This document shows positions 47,984-56,439 of a stretch of DNA of 64,000 nucleotides, in pieces. Every line of letters starts with the position of its first letter. Within the stretch, counting starts at the first letter, position 1. A program made the translations under genes and the position numbers. The notes beneath the pieces were generated by a model, which worked only from the letters and a program-made list of their open reading frames with translations, did not search any database and had not been told where the DNA came from. The stretch comes from Marivita sp046591575 (GTDB lineage Bacteria > Pseudomonadota > Alphaproteobacteria > Rhodobacterales > Rhodobacteraceae): assembly GCF_046591575.1 (NCBI RefSeq), contig NZ_JBIQWA010000008.1, forward strand, positions 146,761 to 210,760. Reading direction: 5' to 3'.

Positions 47984-50656
47984 ATGTCCTTTTCAAACCC
48001 AACCCGCCGCGCATTTTTTCAAGGGGGTGCTGCCGCATTCGGCATGGCAAACCTTATGGGAACAACAGCACTGGCCGCTCTTGACCCAAACTCTTTCAAT
48101 GACAGAATCTTCCACGCAACACACTACGGCCCGTTCGAGGCGGTTGTGCGCGATGGCAAGCTGGTGGGCATCAACCATATCATGGATATCGACGCCCGGC
48201 CGACAGAGATGCTGACACAAGGTGTCCTCGACCGGACATATGACAAGTCCCGCATTAACTATCCGATGGTGCGCAAATCCTATCTTGAAGGATGGGAAAC
48301 CGGCGATATCAAACCTGAACTGCGCGGCAAAGAACCTTATGTGCGCGTCGATTGGGACACCGCCTGGAGCCTCACCGCCAAGGCGTTGCTTGATACCGCC
48401 TCCAACCACGGCAACGAAGCGATTTTCTCTTCGTCCTACGGTGGCTGGTCCAACGCCGGCACGTTCCGTCCGAACGTGCTTCAGGGCCGTTTGATGAACC
48501 TCATCGGCGGGTGCACGGTGACCGCGGGTGACTGGTCTGCGGGCGCGTCGCAGGTGGCATTGCCGCACATCATCGGGGATATGGAAGTGTATTCCACCCA
48601 GTCCGCCTGGGAAACCATCCGCGATCATTGCGAAGTGTTCGTCCTGGTTGGCTGTGACCCGATCAAAAACAACCGTGTCGAATACCGTGTTGCAGACCAC
48701 GGCATGTATGCGCATTGGGAAACCATCCGCGACTCGGGCGTGAAATTCATTTCGATCAACCCACAGAAAACTGCATCCGACGAATATCTGGATGCTGATT
48801 GGGTCAAGATTGTTCCGAATACCGATGTCGCGCTGTTCCTTGCTATGGCGCATCACGTGCTTGAGCAGGGTCTTGAGGACCGCGCTTATATGGACACCTA
48901 CACAGTGGGTGCCGACAAGTGGATCGCCTATGTCAAAGGCGATGATGACGGCGTTCCGAAAACACCGGAATGGGCGGCCGAGATTACTGGCATTGATGCG
49001 GCGAAAATCCGTGAGATGGCCGAGCTCTTTGCCAAATCGAACACCAACATTGCGGGTGCCTGGGCACTGCAGCGTGCGCAACACGGCGAGATGACCCATT
49101 GGGCGATCATCAACTTTGCCGCCCTGACCGGCAAGATCGGCAAACCCGGTTGCGGTGTCGGCTTTAGCTGGCACTACGGCAACGGCGGTATGCCTGCCTC
49201 GGGCAAATCGAACCCTGCCGGACTGTCCCAAGGTCGGAACTTTGTCAAAACTGTCTGCCCGGCAAGCCGGATCACCGATATGCTGGAAAACCCGGGCAAG
49301 CAGGTGTTCTACAACGGCAACACACACACCTATCCAGATGTGAAGGTCGTCTTTAACGCGGGCAACAACTTCATGTCCCATCAGCAAGACACCAACCGTC
49401 TGATCAAAGCGTTGGAAAAGGTGGAAACCGTGGTCAGCGTGGACGTCTGGTGGACAGCCGCAACCCGGTGGTGCGACATCGTCATGCCTGCAGCGTCGAC
49501 CCTGGAACAAGACGATATCAGCTCTGGCGGAACCTATTCCAACGACAAGGTCTATGCGATGAAAAAGGTAATCGAACCGGTTGGCGAAAGCCTCCCCGAT
49601 TACGAGATTTTCGAAGGGCTGGCTGATACCTTGGGTCTTTGGGCACAGTTCACCGATGGTGAAGATAAGATGTACCACATCCGTATGGCCTACGAGAAAT
49701 CCAGTGCATCCAAACACACTCCGTTCGAGGAGTTCTGGGAAAAAGGCTTTGCCCGTCAGGAGGTGCCCGACGAGGCTCGCAAGTGGACCCGTCACGGCGA
49801 GTTCTACAATGATCCAGAAGGCGCACCGTTGCACACCACATCCGGCAAGATCGAGATGTTCTGCGAAGATTTCGCCAAACTGGACATCGAAGACATGCCT
49901 GGCATGCCGATGTGGATGGAGAAGCACGAGTATCTTGGCAACGCCAAGGAAGGCCAGCTGCACGTCGTATCGCCGCACCCGTGGTTCCGTCTGCACAGCC
50001 AGATGGACCAATCGGAAAACCTGCGCAACCTTTACAAGGTGCAGGGGCGTGAGCCGGTTCGGATCAACACCGAGGATGCCGCAGAGCGCGGGATCGAAGA
50101 TGGTGATCTGGTCGAGCTGTATAACGACCGTGGCACCGTGATTGCAGGCGCTGTTGTCAGCGACGAAATCATGAAAGGCGTGGTGTCGATCTATGAGGGC
50201 GCATGGCCACAGCTTGACAGCAAAGGGCGGTGTAACTCTGGTCTGGTCAACTTCCTGACCTCGACTCAACGGTCCTCGGGTGTGGCACAGGCGACCACCG
50301 CCAACACCACGCTGTGTTCGATGCGCAAATGTGAAGATCCGGAAGGTCCGAACCTGGCTTATGAGAAGCCCGAGATCCTTGAGGATTACGAATATGCAGC
50401 CATCGACTATGACAAGATCGGGGTCGACCGTCTTTATGAACTGACCGAAAAGCTCTATGCGGATATGGGGCCGGGTGAGAAGATCTACTTTGAGCGTTGC
50501 ACCGTCTGCCACGCGCCGCGTGAAGTGACCCACTTCACCCAGCAACAGTGGAAGGGCATCACCCCGTCAATGTTCCCAAGGGCTGGGCTTGATGAAGACG
50601 AAGCCGCGTTGGTCATGGACTACCTCATGAAGAACGCCGCTGACGCTGCGATGTAA
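47984..50656 (+). CDS. torA: TMAO/DMSO-type molybdoenzyme fused to a C-terminal cytochrome c domain
   Basis: The protein has 890 residues from ATG 47984 with AGGAGG upstream. The Tat signal is TRRAFFQGG. The DMSO-reductase core includes the region of the serine Mo ligand (FSSSYGGWSNAG), LVGCDPIKNNRVEYRVADHG, FVKTVCPASRITDML and MDQSENLRNLYKVQGREPVR. The last 60 residues add a monoheme c motif, CTVCH at 839-843, with downstream Met candidates (ITPSMFPRAGL). Classical TorA lacks this and receives electrons from pentaheme TorC. TMAO as substrate is inferred from adjacent torTSR; other N- or S-oxides are possible. Confidence 0.9.
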   Translation: MSFSNPTRRAFFQGGAAAFGMANLMGTTALAALDPNSFNDRIFHATHYGPFEAVVRDGKLVGINHIMDIDARPTEMLTQGVLDRTYDKSRINYPMVRKSYLEGWETGDIKPELRGKEPYVRVDWDTAWSLTAKALLDTASNHGNEAIFSSSYGGWSNAGTFRPNVLQGRLMNLIGGCTVTAGDWSAGASQVALPHIIGDMEVYSTQSAWETIRDHCEVFVLVGCDPIKNNRVEYRVADHGMYAHWETIRDSGVKFISINPQKTASDEYLDADWVKIVPNTDVALFLAMAHHVLEQGLEDRAYMDTYTVGADKWIAYVKGDDDGVPKTPEWAAEITGIDAAKIREMAELFAKSNTNIAGAWALQRAQHGEMTHWAIINFAALTGKIGKPGCGVGFSWHYGNGGMPASGKSNPAGLSQGRNFVKTVCPASRITDMLENPGKQVFYNGNTHTYPDVKVVFNAGNNFMSHQQDTNRLIKALEKVETVVSVDVWWTAATRWCDIVMPAASTLEQDDISSGGTYSNDKVYAMKKVIEPVGESLPDYEIFEGLADTLGLWAQFTDGEDKMYHIRMAYEKSSASKHTPFEEFWEKGFARQEVPDEARKWTRHGEFYNDPEGAPLHTTSGKIEMFCEDFAKLDIEDMPGMPMWMEKHEYLGNAKEGQLHVVSPHPWFRLHSQMDQSENLRNLYKVQGREPVRINTEDAAERGIEDGDLVELYNDRGTVIAGAVVSDEIMKGVVSIYEGAWPQLDSKGRCNSGLVNFLTSTQRSSGVAQATTANTTLCSMRKCEDPEGPNLAYEKPEILEDYEYAAIDYDKIGVDRLYELTEKLYADMGPGEKIYFERCTVCHAPREVTHFTQQQWKGITPSMFPRAGLDEDEAALVMDYLMKNAADAAM

Positions 50657-50669
50657 GCACGAAACCTGT

Positions 50670-50705
50670 GCAGGCGACCGGAATTTCCGATCGCCTGCGC
50701 GTTTT
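50670..50705 (+). terminator. Hairpin after the TMAO reductase gene
   Basis: GCAGGCGA (50670-50677) pairs with TCGCCTGC (50691-50698), and the interior CGGA...TCCG extends the stem past one mismatch. A short T4 follows. It probably reduces read-through into the cofactor genes. Confidence 0.75.
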
Positions 50706-50741
50706 CCACAAAGTTTGATCACGCAAGAAGGGATGTGCCTC

Positions 50742-51995
50742 ATGCATATGGATCGCACTATTGGCGGCTGTGATTGTGACAGCGTCGCAGCACTTGGTGA
50801 TCTTCTGAGCATACCCGACGCAATCGCGTGTGCGCGGCGTCAGGTCACGCCACTTTGTGACACCGAACACCTTGCGATTGATGATGCGTTAGGCCGGGTT
50901 TCGGCTGAAGCTGTTTTTGCCCCCCATGCGATGCCGTTTTTTGACAATGCCGCAATGGATGGATTTGCGTTTTGTCACTCTGATCTTGAAGGGCGCTGCT
51001 GTCTTCCGATCTCGGGCACTGTTGCGGCCGGGGATGCTCCGCGTGGCCTTCCCAAAGGCACCGCGCTCCGCATCTTCACCGGTGCCCCTGTGCCGAAAGG
51101 CGCGGATACCGTTGTGATGATCGAAGCCTGTATCGACAAGACCCACAAAGTTCATGTGAACACTATTCCGGCTAAGGGCACCAACATCCGCCGCCACGGC
51201 AGCGATCAGACAGAGGATCAACAGATCATCGCGGCACGGACTGTGCTTGCCCCGCATCACATCGGATTGCTGGCGGCCAATGGCATCAGCACCATAGCGG
51301 TCATGCGCCGTCCGCGTGTGGCTGTGTTTTCGACCGGAGATGAGGTCAAAACCGGATCTCTTCAGCCCGGACAAATTCCGGATGCCAACCGCCCGTTGCT
51401 GCGCGCCTTGTTGACACAAGCCGGTGCCGAGGTGGTTGATATGGGTATTCTTCCTGACGATGCATCTGCAACGCAGATGGCCCTGAGCACGGTATGCAAC
51501 CGGGTTGATCTGATTGTCACAACCGGCGCGGTGTCGATGGGCGGCAAGGATCACATACGCGACGCATTGATCGCCGCCGGAGGTGATCTGCACGGCTGGC
51601 GCGTTGCATTGAAACCGGGAAAACCGGTGATGTTTGGCAGATTGGGGCAGGCAGCCTTTACCGGATTGCCGGGCAACCCGTTTGCAGCACATGTCGGGTT
51701 TCATCTGTTTTTGTTGCCCCAACTTGCGCACCTGACGGGAACGCCGTCAGGCAAATTCGCGCCCGACACCGGGATTGCCGGGTTCGACTGGACCCGCAAG
51801 CCCGGACGTGCCGAGGTTTTTCCAGTTTGTGTGACGGCATATGACGATCTTGGCCGGCCTGTTCTGACCCGTCTGGGCAACAGTGTTTCCGCAACATTGC
51901 TTCCGCTGAGCGCAGCAGACGGTTTGGCCATTGTGCCCGCCGATTGCGACGAAATTGCCTGTGGCATGTCCGTGCAGTGGCAGTCTTTCTGTTAA
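50742..51995 (+). CDS. moeA: Molybdopterin molybdenumtransferase MoeA
   Basis: The protein has 417 residues from ATG 50742, which has GAAGGG 9 nt upstream; ATGs at 50715 and 50733 are less well placed. MoeA motifs are MPFFDNAAMDGFAFCHSDLE, RIFTGAPVPKGADTVVMIEA, VAVFSTGDEVKTGSLQPGQI and FTGLPGNPFAAHVGFHLFLL. The C-terminal domain IV is present. It inserts molybdenum into adenylylated molybdopterin, needed by the neighbouring molybdoenzyme. Confidence 0.94.
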   Translation: MHMDRTIGGCDCDSVAALGDLLSIPDAIACARRQVTPLCDTEHLAIDDALGRVSAEAVFAPHAMPFFDNAAMDGFAFCHSDLEGRCCLPISGTVAAGDAPRGLPKGTALRIFTGAPVPKGADTVVMIEACIDKTHKVHVNTIPAKGTNIRRHGSDQTEDQQIIAARTVLAPHHIGLLAANGISTIAVMRRPRVAVFSTGDEVKTGSLQPGQIPDANRPLLRALLTQAGAEVVDMGILPDDASATQMALSTVCNRVDLIVTTGAVSMGGKDHIRDALIAAGGDLHGWRVALKPGKPVMFGRLGQAAFTGLPGNPFAAHVGFHLFLLPQLAHLTGTPSGKFAPDTGIAGFDWTRKPGRAEVFPVCVTAYDDLGRPVLTRLGNSVSATLLPLSAADGLAIVPADCDEIACGMSVQWQSFC

Positions 51996-52009
51996 ATGGA
52001 ACCAGATGA

Positions 52010-52537
52010 ATGACCTATTTCCCGCTTGCCGCCGTTTCTTTTGAAAGCGCCGATATTGACGGTTTTCTGGCCGACATCGCACAATACACCGCCCAACGCG
52101 GGCTGCGGGTGCGCGGCGCATTGCAAAGCCGTGGTATGGCCTTCGGCGCATGCCATTGCGCTGACATGGATCTCACGACGCTGCATTCAAACCGCACGTT
52201 CCGCATTTCGCAACCTTTGGGCAACGAATCGCATGGCTGTCGCTTGCATCCGGGTGCGCTTGCCGAATGTTCTGCTTTCATCGCACGCGAACTTGACCAG
52301 GGTGCGGATCTTCTAATTCTCAATCGATTTGGCAAAGGCGAAAGCGAAGGGCGCGGGTTTCGCGATCTGATTGGCAGCGCCATCACCCTTGGCATACCTG
52401 TTCTGACGGCAGTGCGACCGACCTTTGCAGAGGCATGGGCTAAGTTCGGTGATGGCATCGCCTGTGATTTGCCCATGGATCGCGATGTGGTTCTGAACTG
52501 GATATTGGCACAAACGGAGCAAAGCCATGCCGCTTGA
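52010..52537 (+). CDS. DUF2478 family protein linked to molybdenum enzymes
   Basis: The protein has 175 residues; ATG 52006 is out of frame. The DUF2478 pattern is GLRVRGALQSRGMAFGACHC, followed by ADLLILNRFGKGESEGRGF and DLIGSAITLGIPVLTAVRPT. This resembles a P-loop-like NTPase relative lacking a classical Walker A. The family is often found near molybdate transport or molybdoenzyme genes; its function is not known to me. It lies between moeA and moaA and overlaps moaA by 11 nt. Confidence 0.8.
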   Translation: MTYFPLAAVSFESADIDGFLADIAQYTAQRGLRVRGALQSRGMAFGACHCADMDLTTLHSNRTFRISQPLGNESHGCRLHPGALAECSAFIARELDQGADLLILNRFGKGESEGRGFRDLIGSAITLGIPVLTAVRPTFAEAWAKFGDGIACDLPMDRDVVLNWILAQTEQSHAA

Positions 52538-53540
52538 TGCATCAACGCTGAAATCGCAGCTTGTTGACAGTTTTGGACGCCGCGTCAGCTATCTGCGCCT
52601 GTCCGTCACTGACCGGTGCGACCTGCGCTGTACCTATTGCATGGCTGAAAAAATGGTGTTTCTGCCCAAGCGCGATGTGCTGAGCCTTGAGGAATTGTCG
52701 CGGCTGAGTGATGTCTTTATCCGTCACGGCGTGCGCAAACTACGCCTGACCGGGGGCGAACCGCTTGTGCGGCGGGATGTTATTGACCTTTTCCACGATC
52801 TGTCGCGCCATTTGCGAACGGGTGCGCTGGATGAACTGACCCTGACGACGAACGGCACACAATTGGCTCGCCATGCCGAGGCGTTGGCGCAGTGCGGGGT
52901 GCGACGGGTGAATGTGTCGCTTGATACGCTTGATCCGGCCCGCTATCGCGCAGTGACGCGGCTTGGTGACATTTCCAATGTTCTAGACGGGATCGATGCG
53001 GCCCTTGCGGTCGGGCTCAAGGTGAAACTCAATGCCGTCGCCAGTCGCGGTGCGTTCGAGGACGAAGTGGATGACCTGATCCGCTTTGCCCATGCCCGTG
53101 ACATGGATCTGACATTGATCGAAGAGATGCCGCTGGGCGAAACCGGCCAAAACCGCGATGACACAGCGCTGTCATTGCGTGATCTGCAACACGATCTGGC
53201 CCAACGCTGGACGCTTAAGCCGCATCATCGCAGTACGGGGGGGCCGGCACGGTTTATGTATGTGGCGCAAACCGGCGGTCTGCTTGGCTTTATCCAGCCG
53301 ATGTCCTGCAATTTCTGTGCGCTGTGCAATCGTGTCCGCGTAAGCTGCACCGGGCGGCTTTATACCTGTATGGGAGACGACGGCTCTGTCGATCTGCGTG
53401 CGCCCTTGCGCCACTCCGAAGACGCGACTGTTGAGGCCATCCGGATTGCCTTGCAAGCCAAACCGGAACGCCATCAATTCGACGCGGGCAAAATGGCGAT
53501 CCCAGCGGTTGCGCGACATATGTCAGTGTTGGGTGGTTAA
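52527..53540 (+). CDS. moaA: GTP 3',8-cyclase MoaA
   Basis: The protein has 337 residues. The radical SAM motif CDLRCTYC uses Cys 31, 35 and 38. The SAM site is KLRLTGGEPLVRRDVIDLF, and the GTP-side cluster is in QPMSCNFCALCNRVRVSCTG. The C-terminal double glycine (SVLGG) is present. It starts molybdopterin synthesis from GTP. No moaC is seen nearby, so this may be an extra copy dedicated to the respiratory enzyme. Confidence 0.95.
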   Translation: MPLDASTLKSQLVDSFGRRVSYLRLSVTDRCDLRCTYCMAEKMVFLPKRDVLSLEELSRLSDVFIRHGVRKLRLTGGEPLVRRDVIDLFHDLSRHLRTGALDELTLTTNGTQLARHAEALAQCGVRRVNVSLDTLDPARYRAVTRLGDISNVLDGIDAALAVGLKVKLNAVASRGAFEDEVDDLIRFAHARDMDLTLIEEMPLGETGQNRDDTALSLRDLQHDLAQRWTLKPHHRSTGGPARFMYVAQTGGLLGFIQPMSCNFCALCNRVRVSCTGRLYTCMGDDGSVDLRAPLRHSEDATVEAIRIALQAKPERHQFDAGKMAIPAVARHMSVLGG

Positions 53541-53560
53541 AAACCCGGCGCTCTTAATCG

Positions 53561-53585
53561 CCATGTCGCACATAATGTGGCATGG
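53561..53585. promoter_or_regulatory. Dyad upstream of the carboxymuconolactone-decarboxylase-like gene
   Basis: CACAT-A-ATGTG (53569-53579) is a perfect palindrome, flanked by CCATG and CATGG arms with uneven spacing. It may be an operator or a hairpin. No regulator can be assigned. Confidence 0.3.
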
Positions 53586-53618
53586 TCCGACGCAGATATC
53601 ACATAAAGGACCTCAAAC

Positions 53619-53936
53619 ATGAGCAAAAACCTACCCGGCGCGGCCGGTGATCTGGCCGAGAAATATCCATCCGTCTGGTCCGCCTATTCCGATCTTGGCG
53701 AAGCAACGGCAAATGCAGGGGGCCTGACAGATCGGGAACGGCGTTTGGTCAAACTTGCGCTGTCCATCGGGGCGGCTTCGGAAGGGGCGGTTCATTCACA
53801 CGCCCGCCGCGGTCTGGCCGAGGGCATTCCATATGAGGATCTGCAACAGGTTGCGTTGCTGGCCATTGGTCCACTTGGGTTCCCGCGTGGCGTGGCGGCA
53901 GGCACCTGGATTTCAGACGTCGAAGACACCGATTAG
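53619..53936 (+). CDS. Carboxymuconolactone decarboxylase/AhpD-like small protein
   Basis: The protein has 105 residues. The CMD helix pattern is LTDRERRLVKLALSIGAASE, then GAVHSHARRGLAEGI and EDLQQVALLAIGPLGFPRGV. In this copy the CxxC of AhpD peroxidase partners is replaced, with EGAVHSH carrying only the His. A disulfide-based antioxidant role is therefore unlikely and the reaction is unknown. It follows moaA and is convergent with the LysR gene, so its pathway is unclear. Confidence 0.75.
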   Translation: MSKNLPGAAGDLAEKYPSVWSAYSDLGEATANAGGLTDRERRLVKLALSIGAASEGAVHSHARRGLAEGIPYEDLQQVALLAIGPLGFPRGVAAGTWISDVEDTD

Positions 53937-53949
53937 ACCGGACGCGGTT

Positions 53950-54837
53950 TCACCGTTCTGACATGGCCCAGTCCGAGAAAACCTTGATCTGGGCCTGCAA
54001 TGCCACCGGTGCGCGTTTTGACGTGATCAGGAAATAATCCGACCCGTAGGCCATCGGATTGTCCGATAGGCTGACCAGCGCACCGGTCTCAAGATCTGCC
54101 TCGATCATGGCGACGGGACAAAGGGCGACGCCCTGAGCAGACAACACAGCCGCGCGTAGCAGGTTGAAGTCTTCAAAACTCGTGCCGGGAAGCGGGCCAG
54201 GATCGGCTTCGCCGCTGTGATCAAACCAGTGGCGCCATCCTGTCTTGTCGCCATCATGCAGCAATCCAAGTTCCTTGAGATCGCCGGGATCATCGACAGA
54301 CTTGCCACGGCGCGCCAGCAAAGTTGGACTGCACACCGGGATACTATCCCCCCGCAGGAAAAGGCTGGCCTCAATAGATGGCCCCTTGGGCATTTCGGGC
54401 AAAAAACTAAAGGCCAGGTGAACATCGGAAAAGTCAATTTCATAGCCGTGGATGGCATAAACGATGCGTGTCTCAACCCCTGGATGCGCCTCCTGAAAGG
54501 ACGCCAGACGCGGGATTAGCCAGCACATGGCAACCGATGGAATGGCAGCGATGACCAAGGGTTGACGGCTGTTGTCAGATCGCGCGCGATGACAGGCCGC
54601 GTCGATTTCAGCCAGCGAAACGGTCAATGAATTGGCCAGTTCCACCCCGTGCGGCAACAAAGTTGCCCGATTGCCTTCGCGCTGAAACAAAGGCGCGCCA
54701 AGCCAGGATTCAAAGTTGCGGACTTGATGGCTGATCGCCGATTGCGTGACGAAAAGCGCATCGGCAGCCGCCTTGAAAGACCCCAATCGCGCCACCGCTT
54801 CAAAGGCACGCAGTGCGTTTAAGGGTGGTAACGCCAT
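53950..54837 (-). CDS. LysR-family regulator, GcvA-like, beside creatinase
   Basis: The protein has 295 residues. The N-terminal helix-turn-helix is typical of the GcvA group (LNALRAFEAVARLGSFKAAA, ALFVTQSAISHQVRNFESWL). The effector domain includes VIAAIPSVAMCWLIPRLASF and GVALCPVAMIEADLETGALV. It is divergent from the creatinase gene across a 128-bp gap, the standard setting for a regulator of that gene. Creatine, sarcosine or glycine as inducer is an inference. Confidence 0.85.
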   Translation of the reverse strand: MALPPLNALRAFEAVARLGSFKAAADALFVTQSAISHQVRNFESWLGAPLFQREGNRATLLPHGVELANSLTVSLAEIDAACHRARSDNSRQPLVIAAIPSVAMCWLIPRLASFQEAHPGVETRIVYAIHGYEIDFSDVHLAFSFLPEMPKGPSIEASLFLRGDSIPVCSPTLLARRGKSVDDPGDLKELGLLHDGDKTGWRHWFDHSGEADPGPLPGTSFEDFNLLRAAVLSAQGVALCPVAMIEADLETGALVSLSDNPMAYGSDYFLITSKRAPVALQAQIKVFSDWAMSER

Positions 54838-54965
54838 GATATCGCCTCTGGTTGAAAAAAACTAATGCTACTCTGAGATAACATCGTTTGACGGAATCAC
54901 GCAACTGGCGCTGTTAAGGGGGCATAAAGAGTCGTGCGAGCTCTTATCACGAATTGGAGGATTTC

Positions 54966-56189
54966 ATGGAACGCGAACGTCTACAAAATTACGTCGGTAA
55001 CGGCGAAAAAGCACCGGGCACTTTCTCGGATGCTGAAATGCAGCGCCGTCTGGATGATATCCGCGCCCATATGGCGAAGGAAAGCATCGATGCTGCACTC
55101 TTCACCAGCTACCACTGCGTGAACTACTATTCGGATTTCCTCTATTGCCAGTTCGGCCGCCGTTACGGTTTCCTTGTTGACCACAACATTGCGACGTCCA
55201 TCAGTGCCGGCATTGATGGCGGCCAGCCGTGGCGCCGTACTTTTGGTGGTAAGAACGTCACTTACACAGATTGGCAGAAAGACAATTATTTTCATGCCAT
55301 CCGCACACTTACCGGCGGCGTAAAGCGTTTGGGCATTGAATTCGATCACATCACGATTGACACGCTGAACCTGCTGAAGTCCGAATTCCCCAACATTGAA
55401 TTCGTTGACATTGCCGAAGCGTCGATGCGTCTGCGCATGATCAAATCCGCCGAAGAGATTGCGCATATCGAAAAGATGACGCGCATTGCCGACATCGGCG
55501 GCGCCGCCTGTGTCGAGGCAATCGCCGTTGGCGTGCCAGAGCACGAAGTGGCCCTGCACTCGACCGGCACGATGGTCCGCGAAATTGCCAAGGTTTGGCC
55601 CGATGGCGAGCTGCTGGATACATGGACCTGGTTCCAGTCCGGTGTGAACACCGATGGCGCGCACAACCCCGTCACCAGCCGCAAGATCGAGCATGGTGAT
55701 ATCCTGTCGCTGAACTGCTTCCCGATGGTTGCAGGGTATTATGTCGCGCTTGAGCGGACCTTGTTTGCCGAGAGCGCCAGCGACGAACACATCAAGATGT
55801 GGGAACTGAACTGCAAAGTGCATGATCGCGGCAAGGAATTGCTGGTGCCAGGCGCAAAATGTTCTGACATCGCGAAAGAGCTGAATGAGATCTATCAGGA
55901 AGCTGATCTGCTGCAATACCGCAGCTTTGGCTATGGCCATTCCTTTGGTGTTCTGTGCCACTACTATGGCCGCGAAGCTGGTCTTGAGCTGCGTGAAGAC
56001 TGCGAGACAGTTCTGGAAAAAGGCATGGTTGTTTCGATGGAGCCAATGATCACCATTCCGGAAAACATGCCCGGCGCAGGCGGCTACCGCGAACACGACA
56101 TCCTCGTCATCGAGGATGATGGCAACCGGAACATCACCGGCTTCCCATACGGGCCCGATCACTTGATCGTCAAATCAGGATCGAAGTGA
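54966..56189 (+). CDS. Creatinase (creatine amidinohydrolase)
   Basis: The protein has 407 residues from ATG 54966 with GGAGG upstream. It follows Pseudomonas creatinase closely along its length: the N-domain segment IDAALFTSYHCVNYYSDFLY, ISAGIDGGQPWRRTFGG, then the pita-bread C-domain with TWTWFQSGVNTDGAHNPVT. Catalytic residues align as His233, Glu263 (ALERTLF) and Glu359 (SMEPM). It splits creatine to sarcosine and urea in the cytoplasm. The M24-fold DMSP lyase DddP was considered and rejected because these creatinase segments are specific. The symporter and sarcosine oxidase genes follow. Confidence 0.94.
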   Translation: MERERLQNYVGNGEKAPGTFSDAEMQRRLDDIRAHMAKESIDAALFTSYHCVNYYSDFLYCQFGRRYGFLVDHNIATSISAGIDGGQPWRRTFGGKNVTYTDWQKDNYFHAIRTLTGGVKRLGIEFDHITIDTLNLLKSEFPNIEFVDIAEASMRLRMIKSAEEIAHIEKMTRIADIGGAACVEAIAVGVPEHEVALHSTGTMVREIAKVWPDGELLDTWTWFQSGVNTDGAHNPVTSRKIEHGDILSLNCFPMVAGYYVALERTLFAESASDEHIKMWELNCKVHDRGKELLVPGAKCSDIAKELNEIYQEADLLQYRSFGYGHSFGVLCHYYGREAGLELREDCETVLEKGMVVSMEPMITIPENMPGAGGYREHDILVIEDDGNRNITGFPYGPDHLIVKSGSK

Positions 56190-56203
56190 ACCCGATCCAT
56201 CCA

Positions 56204-56236
56204 AAACGCCCCGGCCGTCACATCGCCGGGGCGTTT
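56204..56236 (+). terminator. Strong hairpin after creatinase
   Basis: AAACGCCCCGGC pairs perfectly with GCCGGGGCGTTT around a 9-base loop. The stem itself ends in TTT and is followed by C. It should limit read-through from creatinase into the accessory and symporter genes. Confidence 0.82.
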
Positions 56237-56270
56237 CTACATCCGGAAACATCAAAATCAGGAGGAGCGC

Positions 56271-56378
56271 ATGTTTTTGAATTCCTGGGTCCTTGATTGG
56301 TTCGTCATTCTGAGCATCGCCACCATCGCCGTCGCGCTTGTTGCATGGGTTTTGGATCGCGTGCGCGACAAAGACTGA
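56271..56378 (+). CDS. 35-residue membrane peptide, symporter small accessory protein type
   Basis: ATG 56271 follows an excellent ribosome site (GGAGGAG at 56261-56267). The peptide has a short polar start, one membrane span (WFVILSIATIAVALVAWVLD) and a charged tail RVRDKD. Such tiny single-span proteins occur directly before sodium:solute symporter genes and are thought to accompany them. The next gene, 61 nt on, is such a symporter. It is too short for most gene callers. Confidence 0.72.
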   Translation: MFLNSWVLDWFVILSIATIAVALVAWVLDRVRDKD

Positions 56379-56439
56379 TCCCAATCACACGCGCCGGAAG
56401 ACAAACGGCGCCGCATCTACATTTTCGGAGGAGGATATC

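Noticed and set aside
47993..50545. An 850-codon open frame on the minus strand
   Set aside because: It is antisense to the TMAO reductase gene and has no recognisable domain or upstream ribosome site.
54966..56189. DddP-type DMSP lyase of the M24 fold
   Set aside because: A DMSP-related gene nearby made this tempting. The creatinase-specific segments and the His233/Glu263/Glu359 set, plus the sarcosine oxidase context, point to creatinase.
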